A stretch of 64,000 nt of DNA from JAUSIF01 sp964620215 (GCA_964620215.1 CAZUJE010000002.1:1-64000); one strand, 5' to 3'; shown: positions 17,510-26,335, counted from the first letter of the stretch. Made by a program: numbers and translations. The notes: a model not told the origin generated them from the sequence alone.

Positions 17510-17525
17510 GAACCCGCTGCCGCTC

Positions 17526-17547
17526 TTTAGAATAGCTATAAGCTATT
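17526..17547. promoter_or_regulatory. Irr-like half site and overlapping palindrome upstream of bfd
   Basis: TTTAGAA at 17526-17532 is a perfect left half of the ICE motif, but the right half is poor. It overlaps a perfect palindrome AATAGCT-ATA-AGCTATT (17531-17547). The site is 17-38 bases before the bfd start. It is either a degenerate Irr box or an operator for another regulator; it is weaker than the box before bfr. Confidence 0.4.
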
Positions 17548-17640
17548 GATACCCCACGCTTTTTTCATCGCAGGCTTTCCGATTTTCGTCAATCTGGAAA
17601 TATGAAAAATCCCGATTTCAGCGCGCCTGTAGTTTCGGCG

Positions 17641-18543
17641 TCACGCCCGAACCGATCCTGCATGGAAGCAGAGGATCGCGGCCTCTTCCTTCAAGACGGG
17701 AATGCCGAACGCGCGCGGGTAGAGCAGCCCTTCCTCGGCGCAGAACAGGAAATCTTCCAGCGGCTTCAGCGGCAGCTTGTTCACCGGCGTCACGAAAGGA
17801 GGCAAGGCGTTTCGCGCGACCGGATTGTTTTTTTCAAAAATCAGCAGTGACGCCTTGTTCAATTCGTTGTGCCAGTAAGGCCAGGGCTCGTCGCGGATGA
17901 TCCTGCCCGGCAATTTCGCGAGCTGATCGCGCAGTCCGCGCACATAATTATGCTGATCCATCCGCGCGCGCTGTTCAGCGGAGGCCCGCTCGTAATCCGG
18001 TTCAATCAAAACCAGAAAGCGGGAAGCGGTGCGCTCCAGTTCGCGCAGAAGCGGAAGTTCGTTGCTGCCATTCGGTTCAAGGCTGTGATTGGCGAGCACC
18101 GCTTCAACCGAGCTGTCGGGAAACGGCATTTTCGCCATGTCCGCGCAGAACAGGTTCACGGTGGATTGGTGGCCGGCGAGAAATTTCTGCGCATGGAGCA
18201 GGCGGCTCATCGAAATATCGAAGCCGGCAAATTCTATTTTTCCCCGTGCATTTTTCTCCACGAAGGCGAGCGTAGTTGCTTCGCCGATCCCGGCTTCGCA
18301 AGCGTTTTGAATTTTGTGCTCAAGCAGGATTCCGGCGAGGCGGGCGCCCCATTTTTCCTTCAATTCGTATTCCCCCGGCAGGCCGAGGTCGCGGATATAG
18401 GAACCGGCCTGCAGGTCGTAGGATGTTTCGATGATTTCCTTTTGCGAAAACTCGCCGCGGAATTTCTGCGTGGCTTCCTGAATGACGTTCACGTTCGCCT
18501 TGAACCATGCGGCGGCCTGAAGCGTTAGGCGCGAAATGCTCAT
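17641..18543 (-). CDS. SAM-dependent methyltransferase with C-terminal Trm112-like tail
   Basis: 300-aa protein. The region NACEAGIGEATTLAFVEKNARGKIEFAGFDISMSRLLHAQKFL (about residues 80-123) is a class I methyltransferase motif I, with the acidic SAM-ribose residue after beta-2. CADMAKMPFPDSSVEAVLANHSLEPN follows as motifs II-IV. The last 45 residues (FVTPVNKLPLKPLEDFLFCAEEGLLYPRAFGIPVL) resemble a Trm112/UPF0434 domain that has lost its zinc cysteines. The substrate is unknown. It lies between bfd and the histidine kinase gene, all on the minus strand. Confidence 0.75.
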   Translation of the reverse strand: MSISRLTLQAAAWFKANVNVIQEATQKFRGEFSQKEIIETSYDLQAGSYIRDLGLPGEYELKEKWGARLAGILLEHKIQNACEAGIGEATTLAFVEKNARGKIEFAGFDISMSRLLHAQKFLAGHQSTVNLFCADMAKMPFPDSSVEAVLANHSLEPNGSNELPLLRELERTASRFLVLIEPDYERASAEQRARMDQHNYVRGLRDQLAKLPGRIIRDEPWPYWHNELNKASLLIFEKNNPVARNALPPFVTPVNKLPLKPLEDFLFCAEEGLLYPRAFGIPVLKEEAAILCFHAGSVRA

Positions 18544-18590
18544 TCGGAAAATCCGGAAAGGGAGTGGATCGGCTCAGCCAATCCAGCTTC

Positions 18591-21536
18591 TCATTCCGCC
18601 AGCACCCTTGTCGACGGGAATGCGACTTCGATCAGTGTCCCCGCATTCACCGTGCTCTTGATCCCGAAGCTGGCGCGGTTCGCCTCGACCAGCGCTTTTG
18701 TCAGCGGCAGGCCAAGGCCGGTGCCGCCGCCTGAACTGACACGGCCGCGTGTGTTCACCTGCCGGAACGGCTCCAGCGCCATTTTGATTTCAGCGTCGGA
18801 CATGCCGATGCCTGTATCGCGCACGCGCAGATGCACTTCGCCGCTCTCGGTCAGCATCGTGGAGACGATCACCTGGCCGCCCGGCTGCGTGAACTTGATC
18901 GAGTTTGACAGAAGATTCAGCACGATCTGCCGGATCGAGCGCGCGTCGGCGACGACAGAGGGCAGCTCAGTTGAAAGTGCCGTGCGGATGATGATGCGCT
19001 CGCGGTTCGCCTGCGGCTGCATGATCGCCATGCACTGGCTTGCGATCTCGTTCAGATCGACGCTCGCGAAATTCAGATCGAGCTTGCCGGCCTCGATCTT
19101 GGAGAGATCGAGCAGATCGTTGATGAGTGAAATCAGATGCTCGCCCGACTGGTGGATGTCGCGCAGATATTCGCGGTAGCGGTCGTTGCCGATCGGCCCG
19201 AACCGCTCCTCCATCATCACTTCGGAAAAGCCGAGGATCGCATTCAGCGGCGTGCGAATTTCATGGCTGATCTTGGCGAGGAACTCGGATTTCGCGGAAC
19301 TGGCACTCTCCGCGTGGCGCTTTGCGTGAATCAAATCTTCTTCCGCGCGCTTCCATTGCGTGATGTCGCGGAACACGGCGCAGAATTTGTCCGCACTTTC
19401 TCCAACTCTTCCGAGCGTCATGAACAGCGGGATCAATCCGCCTTCGCGCACACGGCCGATCACTTCGCGGCCGTCGTTGAGAACGCTGGCAACGCCATTC
19501 GACGCAAGCCCGTCCAGATAGTCCATCGCTGCGCGGTGGCTTTCGGGCGCGAACAGCGCGGTGAAATTTCGGCTTTCGATCTCAGAAGATTCAAAACCGA
19601 AAAGAGCTTCGGCGGAACGGTTCAGGCCAAGCACGTTGCCGCTGCGGTCAAGGAGAGCCACGCCATCGGTCGCGGTATCGAGGATCGAGCGCAATTCGCG
19701 CGCGGTGGCTTCCGCTTCGCGCAGCGCCATCTCGCCTGCTTCCATGCGCTCGTCGATGCCTGAACCCGCCCGGCGCAACACATAGACGAGCGCGGTCTCA
19801 CCCTCCCACGGCGCCGAAAGCAGCCGCGCCTCGACCGGAAACTCACCGCCACGTCCGGAAATATGCAGCGGCCGGCCGGACTCACCCGCATCCTGACTGG
19901 AAAAATCCAGGCCAGGTGCGAACAGGCGCGAGAGCCCGCCGGCCAGATCCAGTTCATCGGCGTTCGCGAGACCGATCCAGTCGAGCAGGGTTCTGTTGGC
20001 GTAGAGAATTTTTTCACCGCGATGCACGACCACACCGAGCGGGAGGCGGTCGAGGACCGCCCGTTCGCCATTGGCGGCGCGCGCCACGATCGGCACATCG
20101 CCGATCGCAACCGGCTCGGATTTTTTCGGCTCGACGGCTGGCTGGGCAGGAATATCCGCGTTGCGCTTGCCAAAGGTTGGCTCAATGGCTGGCGGCTCGT
20201 CCACCTGCTTCAGGCGCGAACCGATCACCTTTGCAATTTCGCGGAATGCATTGCGCTCACCCGCTGTGAGCGGCTGGCGTTCGGGCTCCGGTGCCTTGTG
20301 CAGCGGCACTACGTTTTCCGGGCGTTCGGAAATTGCGGGCGTATCAACAAAAGCGATTTCTGAATCCGATGCGGCTACGGCGGGAGTTTCGGTTACGGGG
20401 GCAGCGCGCTCGACCGCCTCGCGGAAAACGCCGAAGCCGCGATAGCCTTCGAAATTGCGCTCGCGGCCGAACACAGGCAGCGCCGCCAAATCAACGGGCC
20501 GCGCGAATTTTTCATCCACCGGCCACAGCACGGAAATGCCGGACCAGGTATCGCGCCGCGCGATGGCGTCACCCACGGCTTCCGCGCCGGAAACCTGCTT
20601 CTCGATCGCAATGGACTTCCAGTCCATGCCGGTGACGGCTGCATTCTCTTCGCCGACGACCGCGGCAAGTTCCGGGGAAACACTGACGATTTTCCCATCC
20701 GTATCCGTCTGCCAAACGAAACGGGAAGGCGTTCGGTTTAGCGACGGTCTGGGCTGTTCGGCGGTTGCTGGCTGGACTTTGATAATTTCGTTTGCCGGTG
20801 AGGTTTCAACTTCCACGGCGGGAATTTCAGCTTCGGGTTCAGCGACAATCTGCTTCACAACAGGCTGCTCTTCCGCGGGCTTCGATCTTGCAGGCTCTGC
20901 GATGATGGTGAGCAGCAGCGGTTCGGCTGCCTCAACGCGGCGGATGAAAATTTTCAGCACCCCAAAAGGAAATTCAGCCGCTCCATCGGCCCGCGCCCGC
21001 GCAATCGCCGTGTTCGCGCCGGGCAGGGCGTCGCTCAGGGTAGTTGCGGCGGCGAACAGAACGCTGGCGGAAGGATTCGCATGAATAGGCTTGCCGTCGA
21101 GATCCATCAGCAAGATCGGGCTACGCTCGCCCTCGAACAGCGCCTTGACGGCTTCGGTGGCGTCGGGCGCATGTCTGCCTTCCGGTCCGATGAGCAGCAC
21201 CGCTTCCGCGCCATCGGAAAGCACAACGGGGGAGCAGGAAAACGCGATTGTCTTTTCGCCGCCTTCGGCTGGAAAGCTGACCCGTTCTGTCAGCGGTGAG
21301 CCGTCGGGCGGCAATTCCGGCAGCAATTCGCGTGCAATTTGCAGAAACGGCGCCAGCTCGGTTTCCTTCGCGGAAATTCCATTCCAGTTCTCAACGCCCA
21401 GCAGAACGAGCGCCGCGTAATTGGCGAAGCGCAACGTGCCGTCGTGATCGACGACGAGCGCCGGCGCCGCGCTCGCGACAAGTTTCGCGATGCGCGGGTC
21501 GGTGATCGACTGGGCGAGCGAGGTCAAAGTCTGCAT
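18591..21536 (-). CDS. Large PAS-domain sensor histidine kinase, PdhS/PleC-like
   Basis: 981-aa kinase. PAS-type segments lie around residues 15-110, 280-390, 500-600 and 625-730. A long Pro/Glu/Ala-rich linker (about 210-280 and 390-500) joins them. The HisKA domain has its phosphorylated His at about 758 (HEIRTPLNAILGFSEVM), and the HATPase_c domain holds NLLSNSIKF, DTGIGM and GGGTGLGLPLTKALV. The block FGPIGNDRYREYLRDIHQSGEHLISLINDLLDLSKIEAGK is characteristic of the PleC/DivJ/PdhS family. That family controls DivK phosphorylation and polarity in alphaproteobacteria. No transmembrane span is evident, as in PdhS. The family assignment is by recognition; orthology needs a tree. Confidence 0.82.
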   Translation of the reverse strand: MQTLTSLAQSITDPRIAKLVASAAPALVVDHDGTLRFANYAALVLLGVENWNGISAKETELAPFLQIARELLPELPPDGSPLTERVSFPAEGGEKTIAFSCSPVVLSDGAEAVLLIGPEGRHAPDATEAVKALFEGERSPILLMDLDGKPIHANPSASVLFAAATTLSDALPGANTAIARARADGAAEFPFGVLKIFIRRVEAAEPLLLTIIAEPARSKPAEEQPVVKQIVAEPEAEIPAVEVETSPANEIIKVQPATAEQPRPSLNRTPSRFVWQTDTDGKIVSVSPELAAVVGEENAAVTGMDWKSIAIEKQVSGAEAVGDAIARRDTWSGISVLWPVDEKFARPVDLAALPVFGRERNFEGYRGFGVFREAVERAAPVTETPAVAASDSEIAFVDTPAISERPENVVPLHKAPEPERQPLTAGERNAFREIAKVIGSRLKQVDEPPAIEPTFGKRNADIPAQPAVEPKKSEPVAIGDVPIVARAANGERAVLDRLPLGVVVHRGEKILYANRTLLDWIGLANADELDLAGGLSRLFAPGLDFSSQDAGESGRPLHISGRGGEFPVEARLLSAPWEGETALVYVLRRAGSGIDERMEAGEMALREAEATARELRSILDTATDGVALLDRSGNVLGLNRSAEALFGFESSEIESRNFTALFAPESHRAAMDYLDGLASNGVASVLNDGREVIGRVREGGLIPLFMTLGRVGESADKFCAVFRDITQWKRAEEDLIHAKRHAESASSAKSEFLAKISHEIRTPLNAILGFSEVMMEERFGPIGNDRYREYLRDIHQSGEHLISLINDLLDLSKIEAGKLDLNFASVDLNEIASQCMAIMQPQANRERIIIRTALSTELPSVVADARSIRQIVLNLLSNSIKFTQPGGQVIVSTMLTESGEVHLRVRDTGIGMSDAEIKMALEPFRQVNTRGRVSSGGGTGLGLPLTKALVEANRASFGIKSTVNAGTLIEVAFPSTRVLAE

Positions 21537-21761
21537 GGAACTGGTGTGAAACGTCCCGTTGAATTCCCCGTATTTAGGGACTCCTTCTAGTTCGGGCAGG
21601 CCGTGAAATCCATGTTGAGAGGCAAATGTGGCGGCTTCTTCGGCGTTGACGGTTAATTGCGTGGACGAAATAGGGAGCTTTGCGCGGCTTAAGGCATTTC
21701 CTTATCGCGGCACTGCGATAGGCTTGCCGTCAAGGTAAACGAGGACAGGGAGTGAGCAGCC
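21537..21761. other. Divergent intergenic region, histidine kinase / phasin
   Basis: 225 bases between the kinase start (minus) and the first phasin (plus). A short palindrome TATCGC-GGCACT-GCGATA (21703-21720) lies about 40 bases before the phasin start and could be an operator. GGGAGTGAG serves as the phasin ribosome site. Nothing else is recognisable. Confidence 0.4.
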
Positions 21762-22154
21762 ATGAAACAACCCTTTGAGATGACGCCGGAAATGAAAGCC
21801 TTTGCGGACCAGACGAAAGCTGTCGCCGAGCAAGGCATCGAGACCGCGCGCAAGGCATTTCACAGCTATCTCGACGCCACCCAGAAAGCCTTTGGTTCGA
21901 TGGGAAATTCCGCGAGTTCCACCCACGCCAATGTCACTGAGATCGGCCGTACGGCGATGGGCTACGCGCAGGAAAATGTGAGCGCGACTTTCGCCTTCAT
22001 CGACAAGGTGATGCGCGCCAGGGATCCGGCTGAAGTGATGCAGCTGCAAACCGAATTCGTGCAGTCGCAGATGCAGAAACTCGGCGAGCAGACCAAGGCC
22101 ATCGGCGAGGCGGCCGCGAAGTCCGCAATGGATGCCGCCAAACCCAGGATGTGA
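21762..22154 (+). CDS. Phasin family protein (first copy)
   Basis: 130-aa, mostly helical protein with the phasin_2 pattern: FADQTKAVAEQGIETARKAFHSYLDATQKAF, then ENVSATFAFIDKVMRARDPAEVMQLQTEFVQSQMQKLGEQTKAIGEAAAKSA. Phasins coat polyhydroxyalkanoate granules and limit their size; some act as general amphipathic stress proteins. GGGAGTGAG lies about 10 bases before the ATG. A second phasin follows 165 bases later on the same strand with its own palindromic control region. Confidence 0.92.
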   Translation: MKQPFEMTPEMKAFADQTKAVAEQGIETARKAFHSYLDATQKAFGSMGNSASSTHANVTEIGRTAMGYAQENVSATFAFIDKVMRARDPAEVMQLQTEFVQSQMQKLGEQTKAIGEAAAKSAMDAAKPRM

Positions 22155-22191
22155 CCGGCGAGGTTCCGGGCTGGAGGGCCAACAGGAACGA

Positions 22192-22225
22192 TTGTGCATT
22201 GCGAGAGTTATATTGCAATGCACAA
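22192..22225. promoter_or_regulatory. Perfect 11-bp inverted repeat with TGC/GCA core upstream of the second phasin gene
   Basis: TTGTGCATTGC and GCAATGCACAA form an exact inverted repeat with a 12-nt AT-rich spacer, about 95 bases before the second phasin start. The TGC-rich core resembles operators of the PHA-responsive repressor PhaR (AniA), which controls phasin genes in alphaproteobacteria. Neither strand has a following T run, so a terminator for the first phasin is less likely. The regulator assignment is inference. Confidence 0.55.
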
Positions 22226-22318
22226 CAAAATCTGTTATGTGCCAACCATGAGCCTCGGATCGCGTAACGCGGCGTGCGGCCAGGGCTTTCCGGAAACCGC
22301 CGCAACCGGACAGAAATC

Positions 22319-22771
22319 ATGAGCAACATCGATTCCGCCAAGAAGGCCGCCAAGGCCGCGATTCCCGCGCTCGACCCCAAATTCGACATGCCGGAAACTT
22401 TCCGCGCCTTCGCCGAAAAGGGCGTTGAGCAGGCCAAGGACACCTATGCCCGCATGAAAAATGCGGCCGAAGAAACGACGGACCTGATGGAAGACGCCTA
22501 TCTGAACGTCTCCAAGGGCGCGGCGGATTTCAATTTGAAGACGCTCGAGGCGCTGCGCGCCAACGTCAATTCGAGCTTCGACTTCACCCGCGAAATGTTC
22601 GCCGCCAAGTCGCTCTCCGAAGCCGTCGAGCTTTCCTCGACCCATCTGCGCAAGCAGTTCGAGGCGCTTTCGGAGCAGACCAAGGAGCTTTCGGCGCTGG
22701 CCCAGAAGGTCGCCACCGATGTCTCCGAGCCGATGAAGAACGCGGCAACCAAGACCTTCAAAGTCCAGTAA
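22319..22771 (+). CDS. Phasin family protein (second copy)
   Basis: 150-aa helical protein. The start at 22319 (MSNIDSAKKAAKAAIPALDP) is chosen over an in-frame one 45 bases upstream because the resulting N-terminus matches the family. The phasin_2 core is visible as FRAFAEKGVEQAKDTYARMKNAAEETTDLMEDAY and DFTREMFAAKSLSEAVELSSTHLRKQFEALSEQTKELSALAQKVA. It is followed by a strong terminator. A palindrome upstream and a separate terminator suggest an independently controlled, highly expressed transcript. Copy 1 and copy 2 differ too much to be a recent duplication. Confidence 0.94.
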   Translation: MSNIDSAKKAAKAAIPALDPKFDMPETFRAFAEKGVEQAKDTYARMKNAAEETTDLMEDAYLNVSKGAADFNLKTLEALRANVNSSFDFTREMFAAKSLSEAVELSSTHLRKQFEALSEQTKELSALAQKVATDVSEPMKNAATKTFKVQ

Positions 22772-22798
22772 TCTCTGCTCTGTAATTTAGATACCCAG

Positions 22799-22824
22799 AG
22801 AGCCCGGGCTTTCCCGGGCTCTTT
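22799..22824 (+). terminator. Rho-independent terminator of the second phasin gene
   Basis: A 10-bp perfect stem (AGAGCCCGGG / CCCGGGCTCT) with a CTTT loop runs into TCTTT. It begins 28 bases after the phasin stop and separates it from tRNA-His. Confidence 0.85.
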
Positions 22825-22888
22825 GCATATCGGATCGGCGCTTGAACGGCCGGGCGTTTGCCCCTAGCTTGCCCCGCGCCGATCCTGT

Positions 22889-22965
22889 GCAGCTGTAGCT
22901 CAGTTGGTTAGAGCGCCTGTCTGTGGAACAGGAGGTCGGTGGTTCGAGCCCACCCAGCTGTACCA
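22889..22965 (+). tRNA. tRNA-His (anticodon GTG)
   Basis: A complete 77-nt cloverleaf with encoded CCA. Anticodon stem CCTGT/ACAGG encloses loop CTGTGGA, so the anticodon is GTG. The T stem GGTGG/CCACC encloses TTCGAGC. The acceptor pairs GCAGCTG with CAGCTGT, with a G-U pair at 1:72. The discriminator is A73 and no G-1 opposite C73 is possible, which is the known alphaproteobacterial exception to the usual histidine identity rule. Confidence 0.95.
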
Positions 22966-23027
22966 GTTCTTTCAAAGCTCGCTTTGAGCGAACAACCTCC
23001 TGCACTTGATCCCGAACGACGGCGAAG

Positions 23028-25364
23028 ATGGCCAAGTCCCGCACCGCTGCCGAGTGGAAGCCGCGCGTTGAGGACGAGGCGTTGCTGCGCGGGCAGGGCC
23101 GTTTCGTGGATGACTGTCCGGCGGCGGGACAGGCTCACGCGGTGTTCGTGCGCTCGCCCCATGCCCACGCGAAAATCCTTTCCATCCGGATTTCCGAAGC
23201 ACTGAAAGTGCCCGGCGTCGTCGCGGTGCTTACAGCCGCCGACATGGAAGCAGCCGGCGTCACCAACACGGCATTTACTCCGCCCTTGATGGGCCGTGGG
23301 GGAAAACCATTGATCGTGCCGGAGCGTCCGCCGCTCGCGAAGGATCGTGTGCTGCATGTGGGCCACCCTGTCGCTTTGGTCATCGCCGAAACTTTGCGCG
23401 CGGCGCAGGATGCCTCCGAGCTTATAGAGGTTGAATACGAAGCACTCGATTCAGTGACCGATGTGATGGCGGCGATGGAATCTGGCGCGCCGCAGCTTTG
23501 GCCACAGGCTCAAGGCAATCTCGCCATCGACTGGCCGGGCATGGTGGAGAGCGACACAAACAGCGCGGAGGTGGAGCGCGTTATTTCTTCCGCCGCGAAA
23601 GTCGCGAAAGTAGCCGTGCGCAACCAGCGCGTGGCGGTGATGACGATGGAGCCGCGCGGCGCGACGGCGAGTTTCGATGCCGCCACCGGAAAATATAATC
23701 TCCGCTGCTGTTCGCAGGGCGCGGGCATGTTGCGCGACCAGATCGCGCCCGCGATGAAGATCAAACCGGAAGAACTGCGCGTTGTGACCGAGGACGTAGG
23801 CGGCGCGTTCGGCCTGAAAACCTCCGGTTATCCGGAATATCCGGCGCTGCTCGCCGCCGCGCGCAGGACGGGCCGCACGGTTCACTGGATGTCGTCCCGC
23901 TCCGAAGCCTTCCAGAGCGACAACGCCGCCCGCGACAGTTTCACCGAAGCCGAGCTTGCGATGAATGATGCCGGAAAATTCCTGGCGCTGCGCGTGAAGC
24001 ATTTTCAGAATCTCGGCGCGTTCGCGGCGTCCGTCGGCGCGCATCTGTCCACCAACAATCTGATCCGCTGCTTTCCCTGCATGTATCTGATCCCGCATAT
24101 CGACGTGGGCGTGAAATGCGTGTTCACGAACACGCTGCCGACCGGCCCCTATCGCGGAGCGGGCCGCCCCGAAGCGAATTACGTGATGGAGCGGCTGGTT
24201 GAAGAAGCCGCGCGCGTCAGCGGCATCGGCGCCATCGAACTGCGCCGCAAGAATCTCATTCCGCCCTCCGCCATTCCCTACAAGACGGCGGTGGGCACTG
24301 CTTATGACAGCGGCGAATTCGGTGCGGTTTTCGAGAAGGCGCTTGCGCTGTCGGATTACAGGGGATTCAAAAAGCGCCGCGACAAGTCGGCGGCTGCGGG
24401 AAAATTGCGCGGCTTGGGTGTTTCCTGTTTTCTGGAACATGCCGGCGCGATCCCGAAAGAAGGCGCGCGTCTTGGATTTCCCGGCGGGGAAAAGCTGCTG
24501 ATTTTTTCCGCCGCTCAATCGACCGGGCAGGGCCATGCCACCATGTTTCCGCGTATGCTGGCGGAGCGGCTCGGAATTTCGCCCGATCGGATTGAGCTGA
24601 AGCAGGGCGACAGCGCCGAGGGAATTGCCGGTTATGCCTCGGTCGGCTCGCGCACGACGCAGGCCGCGGGCTTTGCCATCGTAAACACCGCCGATGCGAT
24701 GCTGGCCAAAGGCAAGAAGCTCGCCGCCAAAATTCTGGAAGTGGCGGAGGAGAAAATTTCCTATCGCGCCGGTGCGTTCGAGGTTTCCGGCGCCAACCAG
24801 CATGTTTCCCTATTCGATCTCGCGGACAAAGCACGCGAAATGCGCGAGCGCGGCGAGATCGGGGAAAATCTGGATACTTATTCGGTAATCGACGCGCCGC
24901 TTACGTTCCCGAACGGTTGCCATATCGCCGAAGTCGAAATCGATCCCGCGACTGGCAGCACGACAGTGGCCGCCTACACGGCGGTGGACGATTGCGGCAA
25001 CGTGCTGGACCACACGCTCGTGGAGGCGCAGGTGCAGGGCGGCTTCGCGCAGGGGCTTGGTCAGGCGCTGATGGAACAGACCGCCCACGACCCCGATTCT
25101 GGCCAGCTCATATCCGCGACGCTGATGGATTACGGCATCCCGCGCGCTGATCAGGTGCCGGACGTGCATGGCGAGGTGCATGAGGTGCCGGCGAAAACCA
25201 ATCCGCTCGGCGTGAAAGGCGTTGGCGAAGCCGGCACCACCGCTTCGCTCGCCGCCATCATGAACGCGATTGCTGATGCGATTCCCGGCGGGCATGGCGC
25301 GAAAATCGACATGCCGGCCACTCCCGAAAAAATCTGGCGCGCTTGCAAGGCTGGGAAGACTTAA
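23028..25364 (+). CDS. Molybdenum hydroxylase large subunit (xanthine dehydrogenase / form II CoxL family)
   Basis: 778-aa molybdopterin-cytosine-dinucleotide-binding subunit of the xanthine oxidase family. An N-terminal aldehyde oxidase a/b-hammerhead domain (GQGRFVDDCPAAGQAHAVFVRSPHAHAKI) is followed by Moco-binding segments GGAFGLK, TGPYRGAGRPEANYVMERLVEEAA, AQSTGQGHATMFPRMLAERLG and the catalytic Glu in GVKGVGEAGTTAS. The YRGAGR motif rules out form I CO dehydrogenase, whose motif is AYXCSFR. The usual FAD and [2Fe-2S] partner genes are not adjacent, so the substrate and partners cannot be stated. It starts 62 bases after tRNA-His. Confidence 0.9.
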   Translation: MAKSRTAAEWKPRVEDEALLRGQGRFVDDCPAAGQAHAVFVRSPHAHAKILSIRISEALKVPGVVAVLTAADMEAAGVTNTAFTPPLMGRGGKPLIVPERPPLAKDRVLHVGHPVALVIAETLRAAQDASELIEVEYEALDSVTDVMAAMESGAPQLWPQAQGNLAIDWPGMVESDTNSAEVERVISSAAKVAKVAVRNQRVAVMTMEPRGATASFDAATGKYNLRCCSQGAGMLRDQIAPAMKIKPEELRVVTEDVGGAFGLKTSGYPEYPALLAAARRTGRTVHWMSSRSEAFQSDNAARDSFTEAELAMNDAGKFLALRVKHFQNLGAFAASVGAHLSTNNLIRCFPCMYLIPHIDVGVKCVFTNTLPTGPYRGAGRPEANYVMERLVEEAARVSGIGAIELRRKNLIPPSAIPYKTAVGTAYDSGEFGAVFEKALALSDYRGFKKRRDKSAAAGKLRGLGVSCFLEHAGAIPKEGARLGFPGGEKLLIFSAAQSTGQGHATMFPRMLAERLGISPDRIELKQGDSAEGIAGYASVGSRTTQAAGFAIVNTADAMLAKGKKLAAKILEVAEEKISYRAGAFEVSGANQHVSLFDLADKAREMRERGEIGENLDTYSVIDAPLTFPNGCHIAEVEIDPATGSTTVAAYTAVDDCGNVLDHTLVEAQVQGGFAQGLGQALMEQTAHDPDSGQLISATLMDYGIPRADQVPDVHGEVHEVPAKTNPLGVKGVGEAGTTASLAAIMNAIADAIPGGHGAKIDMPATPEKIWRACKAGKT

Positions 25365-26335
25365 ACGTAAACCCGCTTCAAGGCGCCTTCGGGATAACGC
25401 TCGCCCGCCGCGGCGCCGCGCGGGATGGCCGCCTCGATGCGCGCTATGTCCTGCGGCGTGAGCTTCACCGCAAGCGCGCCCACATTCTCTTCCATGCGTT
25501 CCATTCGCTTGGTGCCGGGAATCGGGATGATGTCGTTGCCCTGCGCCAGCAGCCAGGCGAGCGCCAACTGCGAGACAGTGCATTTCTTCTCGCCCGCAAT
25601 CGCTTCGAGTTTTGCCACCAGTTCCAGATTCTTTTTCAGGTTTTCCGGCTGGAAACGCGGGTGCTCTTCGCGCCGGTCGCCCTTCACCTGGTCGGCGGAC
25701 GAAATCGCACCCGTCAACATGCTGCGGCCAAGCGGCGAATAGGCGACGAAGGAGATTCCGAGCTGGCGCGTCACCGCCAATGTTTCCTCTGCTTCCTTGC
25801 GATAGAGCAGCGAATACTCGGTCTGGATCGCGGAGATCGGATGCACCTTGTGCGCGCGCTTGATCGTATCGGGATGCGCCTCCGACAAGCCGAGCGCGCG
25901 AACTTTCCCTTGCTGCACCAGCTTTGCCATCGCGCCCACCGTGTCCTCGATCGGCACATTCGGATCGATGCGGTGCGCGTAATAAAGATCAATGTGGTCG
26001 AAGCCAAGCCGCTTCAGGCTCGCGTCGCAGGCCTCCATCACATATTCCGGGCGGCAATCCACGGTGCCTTTGGCGATGTGATTGCCGAATTTGGTCGCGA
26101 GTACGAACTTGCCGCGCTTGTCCTTGAAGGCTTTGCCGATCAACTGCTCGTTATGCCCGTTTCCATAAACATCGGCGCTGTCGAAAAAATCGATGCCCCG
26201 TTCCAGTGCGCGGTGTAGCACCTGGGTCGAGACCGCGTCGTCGCCCTTGCCGTAATTGCCGGACATCGACATGCAGCCGAGGCCGATTGCCGAGACAGAA
26301 ATTCCGCTTTTGCCGAGCTGCCGGTGTTCAAGCAT
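25361..26335 (-). CDS. Aldo/keto reductase
   Basis: 324-aa NADPH-dependent oxidoreductase of the AKR superfamily (AKR13/YajO-like group). The ATG at 26335 follows GGAGTGCGTG; a GTG four codons upstream is possible. The barrel start MLEHRQLGKSGISVSAIGLGCMSMSG is canonical. The catalytic tetrad is visible as Asp and Tyr in DSADVYGNGHNEQLIGKA, Lys in LATKFG and His in LYYAHRIDPNVPIEDTVGAM. The cofactor-binding tail is PGTKRMERMEENVGALAVKL. It overlaps the 3' end of the convergent molybdenum hydroxylase by four bases. The substrate is unknown. Confidence 0.93.
   Translation of the reverse strand: MLEHRQLGKSGISVSAIGLGCMSMSGNYGKGDDAVSTQVLHRALERGIDFFDSADVYGNGHNEQLIGKAFKDKRGKFVLATKFGNHIAKGTVDCRPEYVMEACDASLKRLGFDHIDLYYAHRIDPNVPIEDTVGAMAKLVQQGKVRALGLSEAHPDTIKRAHKVHPISAIQTEYSLLYRKEAEETLAVTRQLGISFVAYSPLGRSMLTGAISSADQVKGDRREEHPRFQPENLKKNLELVAKLEAIAGEKKCTVSQLALAWLLAQGNDIIPIPGTKRMERMEENVGALAVKLTPQDIARIEAAIPRGAAAGERYPEGALKRVYV

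Noticed and set aside
21703..21720. Short palindrome before the first phasin as a confident operator
   Set aside because: Only 6 bp per arm; kept as a remark in the intergenic entry rather than as a separate site.
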